Assembly (NCBI GenBank): GCA_030019105.1
Contig: JASEGY010000025.1
Location: 5,195 to 18,104, forward strand
DNA: 12,910 nucleotides
Reading direction: 5' to 3'
DNA from: a bacterium
Lineage (GTDB): Bacteria; UBA9089; JASEGY01
A program made the position numbers and the translations under genes. The notes beneath the pieces are model-generated. The model searched no databases and had not been told where the DNA came from. It saw only the letters and a list, made by a program, of their open reading frames with translations. Positions 6,785 through 12,910 of the stretch are shown here, one piece after another; positions within the stretch are counted from its first letter, which is position 1; every line of letters starts with the position of its first letter.

Positions 6785-8139
6785 TCGAATAACCTCCCTT
6801 GCATCGGTTCTTTTCTTATCTCCTCTCTTAGCCGCTCTCTACCGGCTAAGAATCCGTCTAAGAGTTTCTTCTCCTTGTTCTCGATGGGCAGGGTCTCGGA
6901 TACTGCCTGGGCAACACGGTAGAAGGCCTCACCCTTACCGTAACCTGATTCCTGAAGCAAGGTTACCATTTCGTTGCGCTTACTCTTTTCCCAGAGCAGG
7001 AGAACGCTGTGCAGAACATCAATCAATTCCCCACTCTTTACTTCCCACTTCTCACTTCCCACTTCCCACTTCCTTTCCTGTGGCCCCAAAAACCTGATGA
7101 ATTCCTTTTCCTTTTTGATAAATCCTCCTCGGCTCCATTCTTTCGCCAGGTCAATACTGCAACTCTGAGCCAGTTTGCGGGCCTCGTCAAACTGCACCTT
7201 TGCCTCGCCGTAGTTCCAGCGGTAGAGGACATAGAAACGGGTCAGATCAGATATCTCACCGGCAAAGCCGTTATGCAATATCTGGCGGACAGCGTAATCA
7301 GTGGCAATCTTTCGCACATCCTCCAGCATCCGGTTGGCACGGACGATATGGCCCTCATAGTCCATCACCTTCTCGTATTTGCCAAAGACCTCAATGGCCG
7401 AGCCAATGGCGGCGACGAAGAAGTCTGCTCCACCAATTCCCTCCTCCCAGAGCCGCTGGAGTTTTTGGTTAAGATGCCTCTTTAGCTCCTCTTTTACCTC
7501 GCTGTAAAATCCGGTGGGCTGACGGCTCATCTTGCGGGCAACGATGTAGATGGAAGAGGCAAGGGCGGCGGATTCTTTTGCCCTGAGCCGTGCCTGCATC
7601 TCGGTGTGCAATGGCCAGGCTCCAGTCATGATAAGACCTGAGTCAAGCAGAGAGTTGATGAGTGTCTCCCATCCTTCGGTGGATTTGTGGGCATAGACGA
7701 TGACCGCAATGCCATCTGGTTTTAGAACACGGTGTATCTCCTGGAAGGATTGTTTGAGCATATCTTCAAAGAATGTCTTGCCTTCGTCAAATCCTCCTGG
7801 TCCGTTGGAGTAGGCCACGATCTCGTTCTTCTTCGGCGTGAGTGGCGTGGAAAAAAGCTCAGGATACAGATCCCCCACGGTTCTTTTCAGCCAGACATAG
7901 AAGAAATCCGAGAGATAGGAATAAGGCACATTGTCGTAATAAGGCGGGTCGGTGAAGACAGCATCAAAGTAGTTGTCCTCGTAGGGTAGAGATGTGGCGG
8001 AGGATTGGGTGATGGTGGCAGGAGAAGATAAAGTGGTTATTACCCCTGTCATAGGTTTAGTAATTTGATTAAACATGCTTTTGAATGTTCCCTGAGAGAC
8101 TGGGGATAGCAAGTTGAGCTCCAAATAATCCCAAGTCAT
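6781..8139 (-). CDS. DUF1156 DNA methyltransferase, C-terminal half (after the in-frame stop)
   Basis: 452 codons from ATG 8139, in the same frame as the upstream half and separated from it only by TGA-GGA. The catalytic motif IV TDPPYYD lies at residues 63-69, followed by the family's VPYSYLSDFFYVWLKR, PKKNEIV, and IHRVLKPDGIAVIVYAHKS. This is the half of the adenine-type amino-methyltransferase that carries the target-base active site, while AdoMet-binding motif I is in the other half. The tail has an atypical KWEVGSEKWEVKSG stretch derived from a heptamer array, inserted just before IDVLHSVLLLWEK. The ATG is preceded directly by AGGA with no proper spacing, so independent initiation would be poor unless ribosomes reinitiate after the TGA. 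Ends in an ATGA overlap with the AAA ATPase. Confidence 0.85.
   Translation of the reverse strand: MTWDYLELNLLSPVSQGTFKSMFNQITKPMTGVITTLSSPATITQSSATSLPYEDNYFDAVFTDPPYYDNVPYSYLSDFFYVWLKRTVGDLYPELFSTPLTPKKNEIVAYSNGPGGFDEGKTFFEDMLKQSFQEIHRVLKPDGIAVIVYAHKSTEGWETLINSLLDSGLIMTGAWPLHTEMQARLRAKESAALASSIYIVARKMSRQPTGFYSEVKEELKRHLNQKLQRLWEEGIGGADFFVAAIGSAIEVFGKYEKVMDYEGHIVRANRMLEDVRKIATDYAVRQILHNGFAGEISDLTRFYVLYRWNYGEAKVQFDEARKLAQSCSIDLAKEWSRGGFIKKEKEFIRFLGPQERKWEVGSEKWEVKSGELIDVLHSVLLLWEKSKRNEMVTLLQESGYGKGEAFYRVAQAVSETLPIENKEKKLLDGFLAGRERLREEIRKEPMQGRLFE
7040..7074 (-). repeat. Heptamer tandem array inside the methyltransferase gene
   Basis: Five 7-base units on the plus strand: ACTTCCC, ACTTCTC, ACTTCCC, ACTTCCC, ACTTCCT. 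Imperfect unit remnants lie just before. On the coding strand they read as KWEVGSEKWEV-type residues unlike the rest of the protein. Each unit gained or lost shifts the frame, while a change of three keeps it. Confidence 0.8.
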
Positions 8140-8142
8140 TCC

Positions 8143-8145
8143 TCA
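8143..8145 (-). other. In-frame TGA splitting the DUF1156 methyltransferase
   Basis: The coding strand reads AAA CAA GCA TGA GGA ATG ACT TGG. Both sides keep the same frame and match consecutive family sequence, so one substitution (for example TTA to TGA) explains the break. tssG and the MNT gene also end in TGA, so TGA is used as a genuine stop in this genome. Confidence 0.85.
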
Positions 8146-9498
8146 TGCTTGTTTAGTAAAAACATGTCCTGCATTTTCAACATGATTTAACCACGCAGCA
8201 ATATTGGATAAGAAATCTGAATTTCTACTTACGATTAACCCCAAATAACTCACCACCGCCTTTGCATACTCCTCTTTATAATCCTCTTTGAGCATTCCCT
8301 GATATGCCTGCCGCACCTTCTCGCAAAAGGTAATCAAGGCCAGCTTCTGGCGAGAGTTAAACAGGTCGCCCCAGGTGTTCATGTTGTATCGTTGAATTCT
8401 AAAACCAAGAGTTCCAGCAGGTGGCAATGCTTCATCCGGCACCGGATCCATTCCCCATTCCTGCATTAACTGCTCCCGTTTCTCCGAAAGATACTCCTCT
8501 GCCTCTCTGAATATCTGCATATCCTCATCAGTAGCAATCCTGTATCTCTTACCGCTTGTGCCAGGCTTATGCAATACCACAGCCACCATCCTCTGCCCAG
8601 ACTTTCCTTCCTGAAATAGTCTTCTCGTAGTGTTGGCATCCACCACTGAGCCGCAAACCGGGCAAGTGACCACCGCTTTTGAAATAGTGCCATTGGTCGG
8701 GTCAAACCCCTCTGGCATCTTCTCATATCCATCCCCAACGACCTTAAACTCTACCTCTCCAGCTTCAACATAGGGGTAAATGGCCACCTTCTTTCTGTCT
8801 TTTTTAGCCAGCCAGAACTGGCGCATCAAGGGAATCTTAGCCCCGCAAAAAGGATTCTGGCAGGGAATCGTCCTGGCCCAGATATAGCCAACCGGAATAC
8901 TTCCATCATCTTCTGCTGGATAAAATTCCCCAATCTCTCTTTTTGCTTCCTCTAAAACCCAGTTGCCCCATTTCTTCACATCCTCAAGCAGGGGATTTAC
9001 AGTCATTTCTGCCTTTGTCCAGTCATCTGACTTAACCTTCTTTGGCTGTCCATATTTCTGGGGATACTCAAGGGTACATTTCTGGATCAAGACCGCCACC
9101 GGGTTCAAATCATTGGAATAGGTCTCACATCCCAGGCGCAGGGCCTCTAAGGGAATGGCCCCACCCCCGCCGAATGGGTCAAGCACCTTTGGCGGCTTCC
9201 CACCATTTGCCTTGAGAATTTCCTCTCTTGCCTGCTCTATCATTCTCTGATTTAAGGAATTCTCCCACTTCGAGAAGTCAATGATAAACTGCCGCTGTCT
9301 GTTCCACTCCTCGATGTCATCCGATGCAGGAATCAGGGCGGCATAGTTGGTTGCCCGGGATGAAGCCAGGGGCCTTCTCGCCCACCAGATATGCAGGGTA
9401 GAGATATGCCCGTGGCGAATATTCTTCTCCCTGGCAGACTCAATGCTTACCTCTTTGACCGGAAATGTCTCTTCTATAAAACGGTTATTGCTCAACAC
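8143..9498 (-). CDS. DUF1156 DNA methyltransferase, N-terminal half (ends at in-frame TGA)
   Basis: 451 residues with the DUF1156 opening (FIEETFPVKEVSIESAREKN, HIWWARRPLASSRAT at 36-50), AdoMet-binding motif I DPFGGGG at 107-113 and NDLNPVA at 129-135, and two putative zinc-binding pairs (C213/C218 and CPVC 279-282). It ends at TGA 8143-8145 after HVFTKQA, where relatives continue directly into the DPPY half. Together the halves give about 904 residues, close to full length. The product would modify host DNA for self-protection next to the helicase and DUF499 ATPase. Start: GTG 9498 or TTG 9495. TTG was probably original, because removing the inserted element 9498-9627 places AGGAG 9 bases before it and makes it overlap the HEPN stop. 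The present start has only a distant GGAG. Confidence 0.87.
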   Translation of the reverse strand: MLSNNRFIEETFPVKEVSIESAREKNIRHGHISTLHIWWARRPLASSRATNYAALIPASDDIEEWNRQRQFIIDFSKWENSLNQRMIEQAREEILKANGGKPPKVLDPFGGGGAIPLEALRLGCETYSNDLNPVAVLIQKCTLEYPQKYGQPKKVKSDDWTKAEMTVNPLLEDVKKWGNWVLEEAKREIGEFYPAEDDGSIPVGYIWARTIPCQNPFCGAKIPLMRQFWLAKKDRKKVAIYPYVEAGEVEFKVVGDGYEKMPEGFDPTNGTISKAVVTCPVCGSVVDANTTRRLFQEGKSGQRMVAVVLHKPGTSGKRYRIATDEDMQIFREAEEYLSEKREQLMQEWGMDPVPDEALPPAGTLGFRIQRYNMNTWGDLFNSRQKLALITFCEKVRQAYQGMLKEDYKEEYAKAVVSYLGLIVSRNSDFLSNIAAWLNHVENAGHVFTKQA

Positions 9499-9627
9499 TC
9501 GACAGTTAAAAGTTCTCCATAAGCCATTGGTACTGTTGACTTTTGCAGAGCTGCTCGTCGTTAAAGGTAAGTGGCCTATTTTAAATGGGTTAGCCTCGAA
9601 GACACACGAGAACTTTTAGCTCTCGAG
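9498..9627. mobile_element. 130-bp MITE-like element at the HEPN/methyltransferase junction
   Basis: Termini CTCGACAGTTAAAAGTTCTC (9498-9517) and the complement of 9608-9627 match at 18 of 20. The flanks repeat GCTCAACA (9490-9497 and 9627-9634), 7-8 bp depending on which base is assigned to the end. It shares terminal design and AAGTTCTCCATAAG (9510-9523) with the element at 9732-9881, but the cores differ. Removing it gives AGGAGATAGACCTGTTGAGC, with the HEPN stop overlapping the methyltransferase TTG start, a normal operon junction. It carries no gene. Confidence 0.8.
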
Positions 9628-9731
9628 CTCAACAGGTCTATCTCCTTTTAGCTCATCCATTATCTTTTCAATCTTGGGTTTTATTTCAGGCAGACTTTTC
9701 TTTACAACATCCCATACAATTTCATAATCAA
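9616..9731 (-). pseudogene. Displaced C-terminal fragment of the HEPN (DUF86) toxin
   Basis: The strand reads VDYEIVWDVVKKSLPEIKPK, then IEKIMDELKGDRPVE, with a TAA at 9616-9618. This is the missing end of the DUF86 family fold, which usually continues from the GIDY that closes the upstream fragment. Excising the 150-bp element plus one ATAATCAA copy (158 bases) joins GIDY to EIVW in frame. The last three residues before the stop (LES) come from the second inserted element. The original ending was probably VEQ followed by TAA. It has no start of its own. Confidence 0.8.
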
Positions 9732-9881
9732 CTGGCCAGCAGTAAGTTCTCCATAAGTGCTTGATTTCTCGACACTTAAGTTTTTAGCAATTCAGCTATA
9801 AGCGCATAGAGAAAACGCTTTAGTTTCAGCAACTTACAGAGTGTCCATCCTGGGAAAAGCTGAGAACTTACTACTGTCCAG
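9732..9881. mobile_element. 150-bp MITE-like element interrupting the HEPN gene
   Basis: Terminal inverted repeats CTGGCCAGCAGTAAGTTCTC (9732-9751) and the complement of 9862-9881 match at 18 of 20. A perfect 8-bp target duplication ATAATCAA lies at 9724-9731 and 9882-9889. There is no coding capacity beyond the 15 residues it adds to the truncated toxin. Exact restoration of the DUF86 reading frame after excision shows a real insertion with no lost bases. The required transposase is not in the window. Confidence 0.88.
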
Positions 9882-10142
9882 ATAATCAATACCAAAGTAA
9901 AAATGAGCGATTTTATCTCTCATTCTTGCCATATATTTCCATGGAATCTCCTTATACTTCTCTCTTATTGACTTCGGAATATTTTTTGTAGCTTCCCCTA
10001 TTGTCTGTATTTGCCAAACAACAGCACTTTTAGTCTTCTCGTCTGAAAGGAAATCATTGAAATCCATCCCTGCGACAAATTTATCTATATCCACCAGTGC
10101 TTTTAGTATGTCTTGGATAAAGAATTTATATTCTCTGGTCAT
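9834..10142 (-). CDS. HEPN-domain (DUF86) toxin, C-terminally truncated by insertion
   Basis: 102 codons are open, of which the first 87 are native DUF86 sequence: RDIL-like FIQDILKALVDIDKFVAGM, VVWQIQTIGEATKNIP, then the catalytic MRDKIAHFYFGIDY. The RX4HXY motif (R75, H80, Y82) of HEPN ribonuclease toxins is complete. Residues 88-102 (LDSSKFSAFPRMDTL) are encoded by the inserted element and replace the final helix. In studied HEPN/MNT pairs the antitoxin transfers AMP to the motif tyrosine to silence the nuclease. Its ATG overlaps the MNT stop (ATGA), with GAGGTGG about 7 bases upstream. Loss of the last helix, which helps pack and dimerise the four-helix fold, likely abolishes or alters activity. 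Confidence 0.87.
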   Translation of the reverse strand: MTREYKFFIQDILKALVDIDKFVAGMDFNDFLSDEKTKSAVVWQIQTIGEATKNIPKSIREKYKEIPWKYMARMRDKIAHFYFGIDYLDSSKFSAFPRMDTL

Positions 10143-10447
10143 ATTAACACCACCTCATTTGAAATAATCTCTTTAAGTTCAGCCCTTATCGCGCCTTTTC
10201 TTACCAGATCAATCTTTTTCCTTAAAAGCTTTCTCAAGTAATCTTCCAGATCAATTAGCAAAAATATATTGGGAAGTTCATTAAACTCAACAAGAATGTC
10301 CACATCACTCCTCTTTTTTTGCTCACCCCGAACATATGAGCCAAACACCCCTAACTCTTTTACTCTATATTTTTTCTGTAACTCAGCTTTATGTTCTTGC
10401 AATACCCCTGTAATTTCATTTAATCTCTTATCCCCTGAATCATTCAT
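10139..10447 (-). CDS. MNT-domain nucleotidyltransferase antitoxin (partner of HEPN)
   Basis: 102 residues with an intact minimal nucleotidyltransferase site: GSYVRGE at 36-42, SDVDILVEF at 47-55 (metal-binding D48 and D50) and a third acidic residue in KIDLV (D80). Such MNT proteins act as type VII antitoxins that AMPylate the HEPN toxin. The start ATG directly follows the helicase stop (TAGATG), with GGGGG 8 bases upstream. The stop overlaps the HEPN start. The pair therefore sits inside the operon and should be co-expressed with the helicase. No lesion is visible, in contrast to its toxin partner. Confidence 0.9.
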   Translation of the reverse strand: MNDSGDKRLNEITGVLQEHKAELQKKYRVKELGVFGSYVRGEQKKRSDVDILVEFNELPNIFLLIDLEDYLRKLLRKKIDLVRKGAIRAELKEIISNEVVLI

Positions 10448-12583
10448 CTATTTTACCCCCTTTTCCACTATTTCTTTAAAAGGCACAACATACCTTACTA
10501 CCTCAACCTTCTCTTCCGTCTCCAAATTCTCGGCTGGATTCCGGATGATGTAGAGTTGCGGTTTTTGGGCTGCATTCATCACCGCATACAGGTAATAGTC
10601 ATCCTTAAACCTTTGTGCCTTAAACCACTCATTCTGGGTAAGGCTCACCGCACCTGTTTCTGCCCTTGTCTTAACCTCAATGTATCGAACATTGCCGTTC
10701 TCATCCCTGGAACGGATATCAAACCCTAAGTTTTCGGTGGAGACATCCTCGGGTTCTCTCCCCTTTTTACGCTCATAAGCCATAGCCATTTTCAGACCGA
10801 TAGCCTCGATTTGGGCATCACTCTTCATCGCCTTATCAATCTTAGTTGCCGGCTTAACCCTGATGATACCGACAAAGCGGGGCGTGCTCATGGTAAGGCT
10901 TTTTTCCTTTTGTATCTGCTTTTTTAGTTCAGTAAGTGCCCTTTCATACCCTTCTTTTCTCTCCTCCTTGTTTCTGATGACCAGGTCAACATTTTCACTC
11001 CTTTCTTTTCGGTCATAAAGCGTAATCAGGTCGCCATCCAGCCTTACAATGAGGTGTTCCAGCGACTTGAGGCCATACTTCTCTTTGATTCCTGCCTGGC
11101 GGCTGCGTTCTGCTAAAAGCTCTTCCCTGTATCCTTTGAGTTTTGGAATAACGCTGTTGGATACCAGTTTTTTGAGGGCTTCTACATCAACAGCATCGCT
11201 TGCTGTATTGTCTCCTTCGGCCAGGTCCCAGATAATAGCCGGAGATACTGATTTTATCTGGTTTTCATCTGTATAGAACCCAAAAAGTCTTTTCCCGGCT
11301 ACAGAGCCTGTGCCGTCTCTGATTTCTCCCTCATAAAAGAGAATATATCCGTGAAGATTTCCGTCCGGGTCAGTAAAGGTGGCACCATTGAGAAGTGAAT
11401 CTGAAAGGTTATTTTCAATCCAGACCATTATAGCCTCAAAGAGGGGGTGTCCAAAGGAGATAAACTCAGCATCAGGATTTTTGAAGGCGACCTCCTTGTC
11501 AAAGGTTGCCTTAGGGTATTTTTTCAGCAATTCCCCAAAGCATCTCTTAAATGTATCCTGTTCTGCGACCTTTCGTATCTCAAAGGGAATAGAATCTATA
11601 GCCAGAAATCCGTCTTTACGTCCCTTTAGTCTTCCACCGATTTTAATGAGTGCCTTTTTGAAAAAGCCTTCTGCATATTCAGGGATGAGACGGTATTCAC
11701 GAGCTTGCTGTTGCATCTCTTTTATTCGGGTATAATCAATGTAGCGGGTGGCAAGGCTTTCACCCAAATTTTCCTTGACTTTATCAATATAGTCCTTATC
11801 TACCTTGATATCTATCTCTCTTAGAATCTCATCCATACTTCTGGCACGGGTGACCGCATCCATTAAAAGTTGGGAGAGATTTATGTTGTATAACACCTCG
11901 CTCACTACATCAAAGACCTTGTCGCTTCCAAGTGCCTGGCTGATTTCGTCTAATTTATCAAACAACCTTTTCAGCACCTCACCCTCACGGGTATCCTCTG
12001 CCACAAGGTTAAAGACATAAACCTCCTTCTGTTGTCCATAGCGGTGAATCCTGCCCATCCTTTGCTCAAGCCGATTTGGATTCCAGGGGATGTCGTAATT
12101 GACCATCAGATGACAAAACTGGAGATTGATACCCTCCCCAGCCGCCTCTGTTGCCACCAGAATCTGAGTTTCATTCTTGAATATTCCTTCTGCCTTTATT
12201 CTATCCTCCAATCGCATTCCGCCGTGGATTGTATTTGTTGAGTAGCTCCAATCCATCATCTTTCTCTCCAGATATTCTAAGGTATCTCTTGACTCGGTAA
12301 AGATGAGAATCTTCTTGTCCTTTTGGTCCGGATATTTTTGGGTTAAATATTCCAGGGATTCTTTGAGTTGTTTTAGCTTTATCTCTTCCTCGGCCTGAAT
12401 AATATTTTTAGCACGGTCAATAAGACCATCAATAGTCTTAATCTCCTTCTCTAATTCCTCTCTGGAAGGGGTGGTGGCACCAACGATATGCACATATTCC
12501 CCAGCCTCCTCGATAAGTTTGATCTCAATCGGCTCCGGCCAGTTAGGTCCTCTAATGATGCTTCCTTGTTTGATATTTTTCAT
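10448..12583 (-). CDS. DUF3883 SNF2-type helicase (DrmD-like), lacking the first motor domain
   Basis: 711 residues. Residues 1-38 (ending YVHIVGATT) match the N-terminal leader of DUF3883/DrmD-like SF2 helicases. The sequence then jumps to SREELEKEI, the linker that normally follows the first RecA domain. Walker A and the DEAD/DEAH motif are absent. The second RecA domain is complete: ILIFTESRDTLEYL near 92-105, IHGGM, motif V ATEAAGEGINLQ at 144-155 and motif VI QRMGRIHRYGQ at 174-184. The C-terminus is a DUF3883 domain with a PD-(D/E)XK-like D622, E636, K638 (YIEVKT). Family members are about 1,100 residues, so roughly 400 are missing although the frame is open. Without motor 1 it cannot hydrolyse ATP, but the nuclease-like domain could still fold. 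AGGAGC lies 8 bases upstream of the ATG. Confidence 0.87.
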   Translation of the reverse strand: MKNIKQGSIIRGPNWPEPIEIKLIEEAGEYVHIVGATTPSREELEKEIKTIDGLIDRAKNIIQAEEEIKLKQLKESLEYLTQKYPDQKDKKILIFTESRDTLEYLERKMMDWSYSTNTIHGGMRLEDRIKAEGIFKNETQILVATEAAGEGINLQFCHLMVNYDIPWNPNRLEQRMGRIHRYGQQKEVYVFNLVAEDTREGEVLKRLFDKLDEISQALGSDKVFDVVSEVLYNINLSQLLMDAVTRARSMDEILREIDIKVDKDYIDKVKENLGESLATRYIDYTRIKEMQQQAREYRLIPEYAEGFFKKALIKIGGRLKGRKDGFLAIDSIPFEIRKVAEQDTFKRCFGELLKKYPKATFDKEVAFKNPDAEFISFGHPLFEAIMVWIENNLSDSLLNGATFTDPDGNLHGYILFYEGEIRDGTGSVAGKRLFGFYTDENQIKSVSPAIIWDLAEGDNTASDAVDVEALKKLVSNSVIPKLKGYREELLAERSRQAGIKEKYGLKSLEHLIVRLDGDLITLYDRKERSENVDLVIRNKEERKEGYERALTELKKQIQKEKSLTMSTPRFVGIIRVKPATKIDKAMKSDAQIEAIGLKMAMAYERKKGREPEDVSTENLGFDIRSRDENGNVRYIEVKTRAETGAVSLTQNEWFKAQRFKDDYYLYAVMNAAQKPQLYIIRNPAENLETEEKVEVVRYVVPFKEIVEKGVK

Positions 12584-12591
12584 TTTCGATA

Positions 12592-12597
12592 GCTCCT
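12592..12597 (-). promoter_or_regulatory. Ribosome binding site AGGAGC of the helicase gene
   Basis: AGGAGC on the minus strand, 8 bases before ATG 12583. It fixes the helicase start and shows that the N-terminal leader (residues 1-38) is the original beginning of the gene rather than a chance upstream extension. Confidence 0.75.
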
Positions 12598-12617
12598 GTC
12601 TAAAAATGCTTATAGTC

Positions 12618-12857
12618 TTACATTATGTGCATTTGTTTCCATGTGCCAATCAATGATATAATCTGTCTCTCAGCTAATGGTAATAAGAAAAACCGTTTTT
12701 TACATAAGATATTAAATTTATTTAACATTACGTCTCGATTTCTTTCAGTTGTAATAGCATCTAATAAACTAAGTATTAAATAGTTACGCTGGGAAGGCAA
12801 AATTGGCTGTCTCCATAATTCATATAAAAAGTAGGCCTTGTCCATCGTTTGGGCCAT
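12618..12857 (-). CDS. Hypothetical small ORF, unrecognised
   Basis: 79 codons from ATG 12857, ending TAA at 12618. The frame stays open upstream through a repeat to the window edge, so it could be the end of a longer gene. The protein is rich in Leu/Ile and basic residues (LLDAITTERNRDVMLNKFN, KKRFFLLPLAE). I recognise no family. No ribosome binding site precedes the ATG, base composition is more A+T-rich than the neighbours, and its last codons overlap the best promoter of the next operon. It may be a gene remnant or non-coding. This is the only candidate gene in the 327 bases right of the helicase. Confidence 0.3.
   Translation of the reverse strand: MAQTMDKAYFLYELWRQPILPSQRNYLILSLLDAITTERNRDVMLNKFNILCKKRFFLLPLAERQIISLIGTWKQMHIM
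12622..12649 (-). promoter_or_regulatory. Sigma70-like promoter of the defence operon
   Basis: On the minus strand TTGGCA (12644-12649) and CATAAT (12622-12627) are separated by 16 bases, each one base from the consensus hexamers. Transcription would start near 12615, about 30 bases before the helicase ATG. With the coupled genes that follow, it would drive the whole helicase-to-DUF499 operon. No operator-like inverted repeat was noticed. Confidence 0.5.
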
Positions 12858-12868
12858 TGGATCAATTT

Positions 12869-12910
12869 TGTAGTGGTCGAGCTTGATCGACAGGACGGCA
12901 GAGCAAGCTC
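12869..12910. repeat. Edge-truncated REP-like repeat
   Basis: TGTAGTGGTCGAGCTTGATCGAC forms a short hairpin (GTCGA/TCGAC) and is followed by GGCAGAGCAAGCTC, cut by the window end. TGTAGT, GAGCTTG and GCAGAGC match the arms of the repeat at 5641-5699, so both probably belong to one dispersed family. Confidence 0.5.

Noticed and set aside
7009..7485. Plus-strand frame of 158 codons under the methyltransferase
   Set aside because: Antisense shadow. Its N-terminal part is the translated heptamer array and it has no family features.
8143..8145. TGA recoding (selenocysteine or an alternative genetic code)
   Set aside because: tssG and MNT end naturally at TGA, the site is not a catalytic Cys/Sec position, and no stem-loop stands out after it. 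A nonsense mutation is simpler.

Overview
Every gene call lies on the minus strand, so the window is described from its right edge to its left. A type VI secretion system (T6SS) baseplate pair (tssF, tssG) at the left end points to a diderm bacterium. The many small non-coding insertions, heptamer repeats and REP-like palindromes are typical of uncultivated lineages assembled from metagenomes. No taxon can be assigned from the sequence alone.

Positions 12583 to 3354 hold what looks like one operon of a DISARM-related anti-mobile-element locus. A sigma70-like promoter at 12622-12649 precedes it. The order is: DUF3883 SNF2-type helicase, MNT antitoxin, HEPN (DUF86) toxin, DUF1156 adenine-type DNA methyltransferase, ABC-type AAA ATPase, a small Toprim-like gene, and a DUF499 AAA+ ATPase. 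Genes abut or overlap by ATGA, which indicates translational coupling. A HEPN/MNT pair and an ATPase/Toprim-like pair are thus nested inside a helicase-methyltransferase-DUF499 core.

Almost every component is broken, each by a different event. The helicase lacks its first motor domain (in-frame deletion). HEPN is split by a 150-bp MITE-like insertion at 9732-9881. A related ~130-bp element at 9498-9627 lies exactly at the HEPN/methyltransferase junction and displaces the methyltransferase ribosome binding site. The methyltransferase has one in-frame TGA (8143-8145) and carries a heptamer array in its coding sequence. The Toprim-like gene is split by a 155-bp element of another family (5593-5747). 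A deletion then joins that gene's 3' part to the middle of DUF499, removing the Walker A region. DUF499 also has a +1 frameshift in an A9 tract near its 3' end. Only the MNT gene and the AAA ATPase look fully intact. Virtually excising the insertions restores reading frames exactly, which is the strongest evidence for this account.

Positions 3353-2953 are gene-free and hold an element bounded by 16-bp perfect inverted repeats, with an internal hairpin of heptamer repeats. Downstream come tssF, tssG (37-bp overlap) and the start of a gene resembling Rpn/PD-(D/E)XK family nucleases, which runs off the left edge. The right edge holds an unrecognised small ORF and part of a REP-like repeat resembling the one inside the 5593-5747 element.
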